A DNA stretch of 64,000 bases from Azomonas agilis (lineage in GTDB: Bacteria > Pseudomonadota > Gammaproteobacteria > Pseudomonadales > Pseudomonadaceae): assembly GCF_007830255.1 (NCBI RefSeq), contig NZ_VLKG01000007.1, forward strand, positions 124,001 to 188,000, in the 5' to 3' direction. The notes under the pieces were generated by a model. That model was not told where the DNA came from. It worked only from the letters and a program-made list of their open reading frames with translations, and made no database searches. The position numbers and the translations under genes are program-made. Of the stretch, positions 1 through 8,884 are shown piece by piece. Each line of letters begins with the position of its first letter. Within the stretch, counting starts at the first letter, position 1.

Positions 1-2
1 TC

Positions 3-629
3 GGTATTTTTGTGGAGTCGGCGATCATCCTCTGGGCTCATCAATCCAGCGGCATCAAGACCTTTGAGGATTTTTTAGCCCGCACCCGTGACAGCAAGGC
101 CAAGCCCGTCACGCTGGCTACCACCGGCAATGGCACGGTGTCTGAGCTGTTTGTGGACTTGTTAGCCCAGCATTACCGCACTCGTTTGAACCTGACCAAA
201 GTGCCCTACAAAGGCACCGCGCCTCAAGTCGCTGATTTAGCAGCGGGCCATGTAGAGGCGGGGGGCACGGATTACGCCACCGCCAGCGGTCACTACGCCG
301 CCGGAACCCTGATTCCGCTGTTGGTGATCGGCAAACAGCGTTTACCGGAGTTGCCCAACATTCCTACCAGCATCGAGTTAGGTATTGAGGGGCCGGACTT
401 CAGCATTTGGAACGGCTTGGTGGCCCCAGCGGGTACGCCCGCAGAGGTTGTGGCGCGGTTGCGGGAAGCTACCGCCAAAGCAGCGCGCACTGAAGCTTTT
501 CTAAAGGTGGCACAGGGCAATGGCAATCGGGTGATTTTCCAGACGGGAGCGGAAGCCAGCGCCCGCTTTAAACAGGAGCTTGAGAGCCGCCAGCGCTTTC
601 AACAGGCCCTGAACAACAATCCACTCTAA
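3..629 (+). CDS. TctC/Bug-family solute receptor (5' end outside window)
   Basis: C-terminal two thirds of a periplasmic receptor of tripartite tricarboxylate transporters (TctC/Bug family). The frame is open to the left window edge, so the GTG at 12 is probably internal. Family features seen: the VPYKGTAPQV segment followed by an LAAGHVEAGGTDYA segment, and the late LPELPNIPTSIELG segment that in this family precedes the hinge to lobe 2. No signal peptide is visible because the N-terminus is missing. It ends 17 nt before a TauD-type dioxygenase and probably shares its transcript. The ligand is unknown; the neighbour suggests an organosulfur or carboxylated substrate (inference). Confidence 0.9.
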   Translation, partial: GIFVESAIILWAHQSSGIKTFEDFLARTRDSKAKPVTLATTGNGTVSELFVDLLAQHYRTRLNLTKVPYKGTAPQVADLAAGHVEAGGTDYATASGHYAAGTLIPLLVIGKQRLPELPNIPTSIELGIEGPDFSIWNGLVAPAGTPAEVVARLREATAKAARTEAFLKVAQGNGNRVIFQTGAEASARFKQELESRQRFQQALNNNPL

Positions 630-646
630 CCCTAGGAGATCCATCC

Positions 647-1510
647 ATGTCACAAGCAGCCTTTGCCCACAGCCAATACCCTGAATTTTTGCGTTTGCAG
701 ATCGAGCCTTACAGTCCGCACATTGGCGCGGTAATCCGTAATCTGGATCTTTCCGCCGCTTTGGACGAAACCACGGCGGCTGAGCTGAGCTTGGCCTTAG
801 CCCACTATCAGGTGTTGTTTTTTCGGGATCAGCAGCTAACGCCTGCGCAACAGGTGGAAGTGGCCCGTGTGTTCGGTCAGCCGGAGAAGGCCAAGGCCTA
901 TTTCCCGCGCAGTGCCGAACATGATCTGGTGGAGGTCATTGAATCTCGTCCCGATGGCCCGCGTTACACCACCGAGCAATGGCATTCGGACGTTAGCTAT
1001 TTGGCCAGCCCTCCGGCGGGTGCAGTGCTGCATGCGCAGGTGTTGCCCCCCAGTGGCGGCGATACCCTATGGTCGTCGGGACATGCGGTATTTGAGAGTT
1101 TACCCGGTGGTTTAGCCAAGGATTTGGAGCGCTTAACCGCCATTCACAGCATTGAAAAAAGTGGTTGGGGCGCGGTATTGCGGGCGCAGCCGGACGGGGA
1201 TCGCCGCTATCAGCAAATCCTCAGTGAGCAGCCACCGCGCCGCCATGCGCTGGTGCAAACCCATCCGGTCACGGGGCGTAAATTCATCTTTGCCAATCCC
1301 AAATACACCGCCTCTTTGGAAGGCTTATCGCGCCAAGACAGCGATGATTTGCTGAAGTTGTTATTCGCCCGTTTTGAGCGCCACGAGTTTCAAGCCCGTT
1401 TGCGTTGGGAGCTGGGCACGGTAGCCATTTGGGACAACCTGACCACCGTACATGCCGCTGTCGCGGATTATCAGCCCGCTGTGCGCCGGATGCATCGCGT
1501 CACCTTTTAA
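647..1510 (+). CDS. TauD/TfdA-family alpha-ketoglutarate-dependent dioxygenase
   Basis: 287-residue Fe(II)/2-oxoglutarate dioxygenase of the TauD/TfdA family, which hydroxylates the carbon next to a sulfonate, sulfate ester or aryloxy group so that the product falls apart. The facial triad is visible: H113-x-D115 in EQWHSD and the distal H269 in TTVHAA, with R284 fifteen residues later to bind 2-oxoglutarate. Length is typical. The start has a strong ribosome site (AGGAGA). It follows the TctC-type receptor by 17 nt. The substrate (taurine, alkyl sulfate or other) cannot be told from sequence. A second family member lies at 27427. Confidence 0.93.
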   Translation: MSQAAFAHSQYPEFLRLQIEPYSPHIGAVIRNLDLSAALDETTAAELSLALAHYQVLFFRDQQLTPAQQVEVARVFGQPEKAKAYFPRSAEHDLVEVIESRPDGPRYTTEQWHSDVSYLASPPAGAVLHAQVLPPSGGDTLWSSGHAVFESLPGGLAKDLERLTAIHSIEKSGWGAVLRAQPDGDRRYQQILSEQPPRRHALVQTHPVTGRKFIFANPKYTASLEGLSRQDSDDLLKLLFARFERHEFQARLRWELGTVAIWDNLTTVHAAVADYQPAVRRMHRVTF

Positions 1511-1540
1511 TCCTCAGCGCTATTTTTGTGCAGCCATAAC

Positions 1541-1606
1541 CTGAGGCTAACCATCGGGTAAGGCGTTTTCGTATGGAGCAGGTCTACCAAACGCCAGACG
1601 TTTTGG
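1541..1606 (+). promoter_or_regulatory. Candidate sulfur-gene leader L1 (weakest member)
   Basis: Leader of the SfnB-like gene at 1638. It contains GGCTAACC at 1545-1552, 93 nt before the ATG, matching the GG-N4-CC motif of the other leaders. Downstream are three segments: GGCGTTT (1562-1568), CCAAACGCC (1587-1595) and CGTTTTGG (1599-1606). The middle one can pair with the first (7 bp) or the third (7 bp with one bulge) but not both. The small GG/CC hairpin is only 2 bp here, so membership is tentative. Confidence 0.4.
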
Positions 1607-1637
1607 CCCCTTGCTCGTACTAACGGAAGACCTGTTC

Positions 1638-2831
1638 ATGACTATCCTGCGTTCTGTCGCAGTCGACACCCCCTCTGTTTTGGACAGAGCCCAGCAACTG
1701 GCAGAAACCCTCGCTCAAACCGCTGTAGAGCGGGACCGTCAAGGAGGACATGCGGCGTTGGAACGCCAATTGATCCGTGATTCGGGTCTGCTCAGCCTGA
1801 GTATTCCCAAGCGCTTCGGTGGGCCGGGAACGAGCTGGACGGAGATTCTACACACCGTCGCTATTCTGGCCGAAGCCGACAGCGCACTGGCCCACATCTA
1901 TGCCTTCCACCATATGCAGCATGCCAGCGTTCAGTTTTGGGGTACTGAAGAACAACAACAGCGGCTGTTGGGCGAGAGCCTGCGTTTAAACCAATTTTGG
2001 GGCAATACCCTTAACCCCTTGGATCATCGCGCCATCGTCACCGAGCAAGCGGACGGCAGCTACCTGCTCAGCGGGGATAAAGCCTTTTGTTCCGGGGCTT
2101 TGGGGTCAGATCGGCTGATTATCTCCGGCTGGCACGAACCGACCCAAAGCTTGCTGGTAGCCAATGTGCCTACGAGTCGGGAAGGCATCCTGATTCGTGA
2201 TGATTGGGACGGCATTGGCCAGCGGCAAACCGATAGCGGTACGGCGCATTTTCATAACCTGCGCATTGAGGCGGACGAGGTGCTCACGCCTCCCGGTTAC
2301 GTACATGCGCCTTTTGCTACCTTGCGTACCTGCATGGTGCAGTTGGTAATGGCGATTTTGTTTGCCAGCCTAGGCCGAGCCGCTCTGAATACCAGCAAGC
2401 AATTTTTACAGCAACAAGCCAAGCCTTGGTTTGCTTCAGGGGTGCCCAGTGCGGTGGATGATCCTTACATCCAACAGCGCTTTGCCAAGCTCTGGCTGCA
2501 ACTTAAACCGGCCCAATTGCTGATTGATGAAGCCATCGCCCAGTTTGAGGCCGCCTTTGCCAAAGGATCGGCATTAAGCGCAGAGGAGCGAGGCGCGGTT
2601 GCTATAGCCGCTGCTGAGGCCAAGGTGTTAGCCCATCAAGCCGGTTTGGAGGCCAGCAGCCAAATGTTTGACTTAATGGGCGCGCGGGCGGCTCAGGCTC
2701 AGTTTGGCTTCGATCGTTTTTGGCGCAATGCGCGCACCCACACCCTGCATGATCCGGTGGACTATAAGGTGCGGGATATTGGGCGCTGGTTGTTGTCGGG
2801 CGTGGTACCTACTCCCACGGCTTATTCTTGA
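1638..2831 (+). CDS. SfnB/DszC-like flavin-dependent enzyme, acyl-CoA dehydrogenase fold
   Basis: 397-residue protein of the acyl-CoA dehydrogenase superfamily, in the branch containing sulfur-acquisition oxidoreductases (SfnB) and the DszC dibenzothiophene monooxygenase. It likely uses reduced flavin to oxygenate an organosulfur compound. The C-terminal signature FDRFWRNARTHTLHDPVDYK is typical of that branch and is shared with the two homologues at 48800 and 50021. I chose ATG 1638 over the TTG nine codons upstream, because GGAAGA lies 7 nt before it and the upstream codons show no family similarity. The substrate is unknown. It follows the TauD-type gene by 127 nt and has its own leader. 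Confidence 0.88.
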   Translation: MTILRSVAVDTPSVLDRAQQLAETLAQTAVERDRQGGHAALERQLIRDSGLLSLSIPKRFGGPGTSWTEILHTVAILAEADSALAHIYAFHHMQHASVQFWGTEEQQQRLLGESLRLNQFWGNTLNPLDHRAIVTEQADGSYLLSGDKAFCSGALGSDRLIISGWHEPTQSLLVANVPTSREGILIRDDWDGIGQRQTDSGTAHFHNLRIEADEVLTPPGYVHAPFATLRTCMVQLVMAILFASLGRAALNTSKQFLQQQAKPWFASGVPSAVDDPYIQQRFAKLWLQLKPAQLLIDEAIAQFEAAFAKGSALSAEERGAVAIAAAEAKVLAHQAGLEASSQMFDLMGARAAQAQFGFDRFWRNARTHTLHDPVDYKVRDIGRWLLSGVVPTPTAYS

Positions 2832-2840
2832 GATAGGGTT

Positions 2841-2864
2841 AGCAGGCCGTTTAAACGGCCTGCT
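2841..2864. terminator. Perfect 24-bp palindrome after the SfnB-like gene
   Basis: AGCAGGCCGTTT followed directly by AAACGGCCTGCT, a 12-bp perfect inverted repeat without a loop, 10 nt after the stop. There is no clear U-tract. Most likely a terminator or a transcript-stabilising hairpin. Confidence 0.6.
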
Positions 2865-3041
2865 GCAAAGCGTACATAGTACAAATAAGTAATTTTATTT
2901 ACTGTAGTATATAAATAATTAATTCAAAATATTTCGTACGTTTGGCGCAATTACAACAAAAATCATCATTTATCAAGTGCGAATCTTTGCTTGTTCCTTT
3001 GTATTATGTATTTATATATATTAATACTTGGAGCCAAGCTC

Positions 3042-5042
3042 ATGTCCTTTCCACCCTGCCATCGCCTGATGTTAGCGGGCAGCCTTTGTTTACTATTTAC
3101 CGATCCTGCCTTAGCCAATAATGACAGCGTATTTGATCTTGGCCAGATATCCATTGTGGGAACGGAGGACGGCAACAATCTGAATACCAGCGTCGGTGTT
3201 AGTAGTACCGAGATGCGCCGCCACGACCGTGAAACCCTAGGCGAAGCCCTGAACCTGTTGCCCGGTGTGAGCCTCAGCAAAGTGGGGGCCCGCAACGAGC
3301 AAATGGTTTATGTGCGCGGATTCGACCTACGTCAGGTTCCCGTGTTTATCGACGGCATCCCTGTTTATGTACCCTATGATGGCTATGCTGATTTAGGACG
3401 CTTTACCACCTTTGATCTGGCGCGGGTTGAGGTATCCAAAGGCTTTAGTTCCATGACTTATGGCCCCAATACCCTCGGTGGGGCCATTAACCTAATTACC
3501 CGCCGCCCGCAAAAGGAGTTTGAGGGCGAACTAGGGGCAGCCATGAGCTTTACCGACCGTTTGGAAAATAACGCTAATTGGCGTTACGCCAACTTCGGTA
3601 CCAATCAGGGAAGCTGGTACATGCAGGCGGGCTTCTCCTATTTGGACGAGGATTACTACCGTTTGCCCGGAGATTTCTCCCGTGAGCCTTTAGAGAATGG
3701 AGGGCGGCGCGAAAACTCAGACCGCCAAGATAAAAAGTACAGCTTTAAACTGGGCCTAACCCCCAATGAAACCGATGAATACGCCATCGGCTTTGTGAAG
3801 CAGGACGGCGAAAAAGGCAACCCGCCCTATGCGGGGCATCGCAGCAGTTCCCAGCGTTATTGGCGCTGGCCAAAGTGGGATAAAACCAGTACCTACATCA
3901 ATACGGCCACTACGCTGGCCGATCATAGAGTCAAGGTGCGTCTGTACCACGATATCTATGAAAACGATCTCTATGCCTACGACAATGGTAATTACAATAC
4001 CCAAAGACGGGGCTCATCCTTCCGCAATTACTACAGCGACTACATGACCGGCCTCAGTTTAGAAGATGAGTGGACGCTAACTCCCGCCACTCAACTGCGC
4101 TTTGCCTACCACTTTAAGCGCGATGTACACCACGAGCACGATGCTGGAGAGCCTTGGCAGCGTTTTGAGGATCAGACCCAATCCTTTGCCATTGAGGGCA
4201 ACCACGCTCTAACGGACCGCCTGACCTTGGTGCTGGGTGCGTCCCATGATCGCCGCGACTCTAAAGAGGCCGAAACCTATACAGCGGCTAAAGGCATTAT
4301 TGACGAAGATACCGGCCGTAAGTACGCCAACAATGGTCAGTTGGGTCTGTTTTTTAAATCCGATGAGGCGACCCAATGGCGCTTCACCATCGCTCGTAAA
4401 AGCCGCTTTCCCACCATCAAAGACCGCTATTCCTACCGCTTTGGCAGCGCCTTACCCAATCCCAGCCTGAAGATTGAACACGCTACCCATTTTGAAGTGG
4501 GTGTGCAGCGGGCGTTAACCGATCAGCTCAATCTGAATGCGGCCCTGTTCCGCAGCCATGTGAAGGATCTGCTGCAATCGGTGCGCTTGGCTAACTCGGT
4601 GTGTTCCAATCCGCCCTGTTCTCAAATGCAAAACGTCAGTGAAGCCCGCATGAATGGTGTGGAGCTGGCCTTGGATGGCAAGCTCGGTGAATGGGATCTG
4701 AACACTAACTACCTATACCTGAACCGTCAAAACCGTTCCGGGGGCGGTATTCGCTTGACCGATACGCCTAAGCACAAAGCCTTTTTCAGTCTAGGCCGCC
4801 AGTTTGGGCCTTGGAGTTGGGTGGGTAGCGCTGATGTGAGCTCAGATCGTTACACCGCCACCGATGGCTCCCAAAAAGCCTCTGGATTTGCCGTGTTTAA
4901 CCTCAAGGGCGGCTATAACTTTGGCAACGGATTACAGCTAGATGCCAGTCTGCAAAACCTGACGGACAAGGAGTACGCCTACAGCGAAGGCTACCCGGAA
5001 GCAGGGCGCACTTTGGTATTGCAAGCCAATCTGTCATTTTAA
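3042..5042 (+). CDS. TonB-dependent outer-membrane receptor
   Basis: 666-residue TonB-dependent transporter that imports a bulky or scarce ligand across the outer membrane using energy from TonB-ExbBD. Signal peptide at residues 1-25 ending in PALA. The plug domain follows, with EALNLLPGVSL, VYVRGFD, VPVFIDGIPV and RVEVSKGFSSMTYGPNTLGGAINLITR motifs split along it. The rest is an aromatic-rich beta-barrel ending in the expected terminal Phe (LQANLSF). ATG 3042 is preferred to 2991: GGAG lies about 9 nt upstream and the signal peptide starts there. It heads an operon with a Tat-exported binding protein and a di-heme cytochrome. The ligand is unknown: ferric chelate, metal or organosulfur are all possible. 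Confidence 0.95.
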   Translation: MSFPPCHRLMLAGSLCLLFTDPALANNDSVFDLGQISIVGTEDGNNLNTSVGVSSTEMRRHDRETLGEALNLLPGVSLSKVGARNEQMVYVRGFDLRQVPVFIDGIPVYVPYDGYADLGRFTTFDLARVEVSKGFSSMTYGPNTLGGAINLITRRPQKEFEGELGAAMSFTDRLENNANWRYANFGTNQGSWYMQAGFSYLDEDYYRLPGDFSREPLENGGRRENSDRQDKKYSFKLGLTPNETDEYAIGFVKQDGEKGNPPYAGHRSSSQRYWRWPKWDKTSTYINTATTLADHRVKVRLYHDIYENDLYAYDNGNYNTQRRGSSFRNYYSDYMTGLSLEDEWTLTPATQLRFAYHFKRDVHHEHDAGEPWQRFEDQTQSFAIEGNHALTDRLTLVLGASHDRRDSKEAETYTAAKGIIDEDTGRKYANNGQLGLFFKSDEATQWRFTIARKSRFPTIKDRYSYRFGSALPNPSLKIEHATHFEVGVQRALTDQLNLNAALFRSHVKDLLQSVRLANSVCSNPPCSQMQNVSEARMNGVELALDGKLGEWDLNTNYLYLNRQNRSGGGIRLTDTPKHKAFFSLGRQFGPWSWVGSADVSSDRYTATDGSQKASGFAVFNLKGGYNFGNGLQLDASLQNLTDKEYAYSEGYPEAGRTLVLQANLSF

Positions 5043-5053
5043 GGGATAGTGCC

Positions 5054-6355
5054 ATGTCGGTATTTCAATCATCACGGCGGCGTTTATTACAGAGCGCTGC
5101 GGGCTTAGGGGTCTGTGCTTTAACCTCTCGAATCTGGGCCAATACTCCCCAAGAAGTGCGGGTGATGACCAGCTACCCGGAGCCAGTCATGTCGTTGTTT
5201 GAGGCGGCTTTTGAGCGGGCTTTTCCTCAGTATCGTCTGAATATTGTATGGCGTAGGCCACAGGATGCTTTGGAGCATTTATCCCAACCGGATCAGGGTG
5301 GCGTGGATCTGTATTGGGCCGCTTCCCCGCGCACTTTTGAGCGCTTGCGTCAGCTTAAGGCTTGGCAGCCTATTGATGTGAGTTCGATTCCGGTAACTCG
5401 TGCTCTGGGGCATCTGCCGCTGGTGGCTGAGGATAATAGCTATCTTGCCACTGAGTTGGCGGGCTATGGATTTGCCTTTGATCCTGCGACCCTAAATGAA
5501 TTGGGCGTACAGCCGCCCAAGGATTGGCAGGATCTTCTAACTCCCAAATTGGCGGAACGCATTGCGTTGCCTGTGCCCAGTCAGGTGGGTTTTGCTGCTG
5601 TATTGGCGGATATTCCCTTGCAAGCCTATGGTTGGGAACAGGGGTGGGCTTTTTGGAGTGAGTTGGCGGGACTGTCCTACCTGATTCAGCGTGGCTCAAC
5701 CTTTATCACCGACGAGGTGGTGGCCAAGCGAGCGGCCATCGGTTTATCCATCGACTTCTTTGTGACCGGAGCTATTGCAGGTGGCGCGCCCCTTAAATTT
5801 GCTTATCCTGAGCACGGCGGTTTAAACCCGGCCCATGTCGCCATTACCCGCAGCGCGCCCAATCAGGAAGGGGCTCAGGCTTTTGTGGCTTTTCTGCTGT
5901 CCAATCTGGGACAGCAATTGCTGGAGCATCCTGATGTACACAAGCTGCCGGTACGCCCTGAGGTTTATGCCCAACTCCCCGCTGATTACTTCAACCCCTT
6001 CCAAGCGGCGGCACGTACCGGCTGGAGCTACAATCCCACACAAGGCCAGTCGCGTTTGGGGTTGGTCACAGCCTTGTTTGAGCAGACGCTGGTGCAGCCC
6101 CACTCGGAACTGAAACAACTCTGGGCTTTGGTGCATCAGCAAGAATCCCAGCAAGGAAAGCGCTTGCATGCAGTCCGCGCCTTGCTGTGCCAGCCGCTAA
6201 TCCCTGAAGCCGCACTGGAACCTGCGCTGTTGAGTCAGTTCCAGCGCTTAGAAGGTAGCCAACCGCCCACCGCCCACCCATTGGAAGGCCAATGGGCCAG
6301 CCAAATGCAGCAGCGTTTGCAACAGGCGCGCCAGCATTTGGAGGCCAAGGCATGA
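5054..6355 (+). CDS. Periplasmic ABC-type solute-binding protein with Tat signal
   Basis: 433-residue family-1 extracellular solute-binding protein, similar in layout to Fe(III) or aminoethylphosphonate binding proteins. Residues 1-29 form a twin-arginine signal (SSRRRLLQ followed by a hydrophobic stretch, cleavage near RIWA), so it is probably exported folded. The mature part starts VRVMTSYPEPVMSLFEAAFERAFP, split here as the usual first strand and helix. About 100 C-terminal residues beyond the usual fold are Gln-rich and helical. No permease or ATPase gene is adjacent, so it may serve a distant importer or act as a sensor. The gene follows the TonB receptor by 11 nt and overlaps the next gene by 4 nt (ATGA). 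Confidence 0.85.
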   Translation: MSVFQSSRRRLLQSAAGLGVCALTSRIWANTPQEVRVMTSYPEPVMSLFEAAFERAFPQYRLNIVWRRPQDALEHLSQPDQGGVDLYWAASPRTFERLRQLKAWQPIDVSSIPVTRALGHLPLVAEDNSYLATELAGYGFAFDPATLNELGVQPPKDWQDLLTPKLAERIALPVPSQVGFAAVLADIPLQAYGWEQGWAFWSELAGLSYLIQRGSTFITDEVVAKRAAIGLSIDFFVTGAIAGGAPLKFAYPEHGGLNPAHVAITRSAPNQEGAQAFVAFLLSNLGQQLLEHPDVHKLPVRPEVYAQLPADYFNPFQAAARTGWSYNPTQGQSRLGLVTALFEQTLVQPHSELKQLWALVHQQESQQGKRLHAVRALLCQPLIPEAALEPALLSQFQRLEGSQPPTAHPLEGQWASQMQQRLQQARQHLEAKA

Positions 6356-7695
6356 GGTCTTTGGTACTGGCTTTAGTGCTGCTGTGTAGCTCGGCTTGGG
6401 TTTTGGCGCAATCTGCGCAATCTATCTGGGGGCCCGCCACAGGGAGGCAAGTGTTTAGCAACCCGCTCCTCGGCTTAACCCCCGATGAGCTGGAGTCTTT
6501 TAACCGAGGTCGCAGTCTGTTTCGGCAAGTATGGGTGATTGCGCCTTCGGTTATGGATGCCGATGTGGACGGTCTCGGCCCTCTGTATAACCGTCCGGCC
6601 TGTACTTCATGCCATCCGGTGAACAGTCGTGGGTTAGCTCCTGAGTCTGAACAACGGATGCGTGCCATGCTGGTGCGCCTTTCCATTCCGGGGGAAAACG
6701 CCCACGGTGGCCCCTTACCCCATCCAGCCTATGGGGATCAGCTCAATGAGGAGGGTATCCCCGGTGTTGCGGGAGAGGGGCGCGCGACCCTGGTATGGCA
6801 TGAAGAAGCGTTTCAGTTCCCTGATGGTGAACAGGTTGCGTTGCGTCGTCCCGAAATCAAATGGCAAGACATGGCCTATGGATCGGCAGAAGGGATACTC
6901 ACCTCAGCACGGGTAGGCCCGGCGGTATTTGGGTTGGGTCTGCTGGATGCGGTGTCTGACCAATACTTACAGGACTTAGCCGCTCAGTCTGCTAGCCAAG
7001 GGGGAGCAGGGCGGGTGAATCAGGTATGGAGTTCCAAAGCACAAGCGCCCAAGGTGGGGCGCTTTGGCTTTAAGGCCAATACCTCTACCTTGCGCGAACA
7101 GATTGCCGCAGCTTTTATTGGGGATATGGGCATTACCTCCAGCCTGCACTCGGAACGGCCTTGTACTTCAGTACAAACCGCTTGTCAGCAAGCCGTTTCC
7201 GGCGGGGAGCCGGAACTGAGCGATCAGCAGTTGGATGACCTGAGCTTTTATCTGGCGCATTTGGCGGTACCTGAGCGGCGTCACCCTGAGCATCCCCAAG
7301 TGCAACAGGGTGAGCAGTTATTTAATGCCCTAGGCTGCGCGAGCTGTCATCGTCCTCAGCTCCATACGGGAGCACAAGCCCCTTATCCCCGTTTGCGCAA
7401 CTTAGCTGTTCCCGCCTATACCGACCTACTATTGCACGATATGGGCGAAGGGCTATCCGACGGTCGTCCTGACTACCAAGCCAGCGCGCAGCAGTGGCGA
7501 ACTGCACCGCTGTGGGGATTGGGTTTGGCGGCGCAGATCAACGCTACGGAGCAATATCTGCACGATGGCCGTGCCCGAAGTTTGACGGAAGCCATTCTCT
7601 GGCATGGAGGAGAGGCACAGTCGGCACGGGAGGCTTTTGTGCAATTACCTCCAGAACATCGAGAGGCATTACTGGCTTTTTTACGCTCCCTGTAA
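6352..7695 (+). CDS. Di-heme c-type cytochrome, DUF1111 / thiol oxidoreductase-like
   Basis: 447-residue periplasmic di-heme protein of the DUF1111 (di-haem oxidoreductase) family, which is distantly related to MauG and cytochrome c peroxidases. Signal peptide at residues 1-19 (ends WVLA). Two haem c sites: CTSCH at 84-88 and CASCH at 329-333. ATG 6352 overlaps the previous stop; the longer frame from 6292 lacks a signal peptide. In pseudomonads this family is found in iron-regulated loci with TonB receptors, so electron transfer to a metal or to a cargo protein is plausible, but the substrate is unknown. End of the TonB-receptor operon. Confidence 0.88.
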   Translation: MRSLVLALVLLCSSAWVLAQSAQSIWGPATGRQVFSNPLLGLTPDELESFNRGRSLFRQVWVIAPSVMDADVDGLGPLYNRPACTSCHPVNSRGLAPESEQRMRAMLVRLSIPGENAHGGPLPHPAYGDQLNEEGIPGVAGEGRATLVWHEEAFQFPDGEQVALRRPEIKWQDMAYGSAEGILTSARVGPAVFGLGLLDAVSDQYLQDLAAQSASQGGAGRVNQVWSSKAQAPKVGRFGFKANTSTLREQIAAAFIGDMGITSSLHSERPCTSVQTACQQAVSGGEPELSDQQLDDLSFYLAHLAVPERRHPEHPQVQQGEQLFNALGCASCHRPQLHTGAQAPYPRLRNLAVPAYTDLLLHDMGEGLSDGRPDYQASAQQWRTAPLWGLGLAAQINATEQYLHDGRARSLTEAILWHGGEAQSAREAFVQLPPEHREALLAFLRSL

Positions 7696-7766
7696 GGCAA
7701 TTGGAGCTGCCAAAATCAACTATGTAAATAATAAAAAGATATTTATAAAACTCTAGTTAGATCATT

Positions 7767-7854
7767 TAGATTGATCTTACCGGATCACCGGACTGCTTTT
7801 GACACCTACCGTAGTCCGGTTGCCTTTTGGAGTAACGGGCACGGCTCATTCCGG
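7767..7854 (+). promoter_or_regulatory. Candidate sulfur-gene leader L2
   Basis: A TAGATT -10-like hexamer (7767-7772) precedes a CCGG-ATCA-CCGG hairpin (7780-7791). The 3' arm of that hairpin is reused in an 8-bp perfect stem ACCGGACT (7787-7794) / AGTCCGGT (7813-7820), so the two structures exclude each other. The stem is followed by TGCCTTTT, and another CCGG (7851-7854) could offer a weak third pairing. The GG of the motif is 91 nt before the ATG of the sulfonate-binding gene. No good -35 is visible, which fits activator-dependent transcription (inference). Confidence 0.55.
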
Positions 7855-7872
7855 TTATACGAGAGTCTTTTT

Positions 7873-8838
7873 ATGTCCCGTTCTGGTACCCGCTTTTGGC
7901 CTGTGCTGGCTGTATTCTTGGCCGGTTTGGGCTTATCCAGCTTAAACAGCGTCCAAGCTGAAGAAAGCTTGCGCATTGGCTATCAAAAATCCTCCACGCT
8001 GATCAGTCTGTTAAAAACTCAGGGCACACTGGAGCAAGAACTGGCTAAACAGGGAATTAAAGTCAGTTGGCACGAATTCGCCAGCGGTCAGCCACTGTTA
8101 GAAGCCTTAAACGTGGGCAATGTGGATCTGTCAGCGGATGTGGCCGATACCGTACCGATATTTGCGCAGGCGGCAGGCGCTAAGCTCACCTATTTTGCTC
8201 AGGAAGCGCCATCGCCCAAAGCACAGGGTATTTTGGTACATAAGGATTCCGCGCTTAAAACGCTGGCGGATCTGAAGGGTAAAAAAGTAGCGGTGACTAA
8301 AGCCGCTGGCAGTCATTACTTATTAATCGCCGCCTTGACTAAGGCGGGCCTGAAATTTTCTGATATTCAACCGGCTTACCTCACTCCAGCAGATGGCCGT
8401 GCCGCCTTTGAAAACCGCAAAGTCGATGCCTGGGTGACTTGGGAGCCCTTCCTCAGCAGTGCCGAGCGCCAATTGGCTACCCGTAGCCTGAGCGAAGGTC
8501 ATCATTTAGCCGATTATCAGCGCTATTACCTCAGCAGCACTGCGTATGCCAAAGCTTATCCCAAGGTACTGGAAACTGTATTCCAAGCCTTAGTTAAAGC
8601 GGGTGATTGGTTGCGCGCCCATCCCAAAGAAGCAGCGCACATTCTGTCTCCTCTGTGGGGCAACTTAGATCCGGCCATCGTCGAGCAAGCCAACAGCCGC
8701 CGCAGCTATCAAGTGCGGGTAGTGAAACCGGACAGCCTGAACGAGCAACAAAAGATCGCCGATGCCTTCTTTGCCGAAGGGTTGCTACCAAAAAAAGTCG
8801 ATGCCCATGACGTACAGCTTTGGAAGCCATCCAAGTAG
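7873..8838 (+). CDS. Aliphatic sulfonate ABC transporter substrate-binding protein (SsuA-like)
   Basis: 321-residue periplasmic binding protein of the SsuA/TauA/NrtA group. Signal peptide at 1-31 (ends NSVQA). LRIGYQKSSTLISLLKTQG is the typical opening of SsuA. GNVDLSADVADTVPIFAQAAG and LADLKGKKVAVTKAAGSHY are further family segments. ATG 7873 is used because the signal peptide starts there; the frame from 7771 covers the leader. No ssuB/ssuC follows: the gene is paired with ssuD, while a complete permease/ATPase set lies at 55381-56966. It may work with that distant set (inference). Confidence 0.92.
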   Translation: MSRSGTRFWPVLAVFLAGLGLSSLNSVQAEESLRIGYQKSSTLISLLKTQGTLEQELAKQGIKVSWHEFASGQPLLEALNVGNVDLSADVADTVPIFAQAAGAKLTYFAQEAPSPKAQGILVHKDSALKTLADLKGKKVAVTKAAGSHYLLIAALTKAGLKFSDIQPAYLTPADGRAAFENRKVDAWVTWEPFLSSAERQLATRSLSEGHHLADYQRYYLSSTAYAKAYPKVLETVFQALVKAGDWLRAHPKEAAHILSPLWGNLDPAIVEQANSRRSYQVRVVKPDSLNEQQKIADAFFAEGLLPKKVDAHDVQLWKPSK

Positions 8839-8884
8839 TTATTTCCTCATTGTTTTTAAGTAGTTGATTTGGGAGAAGTCCACC

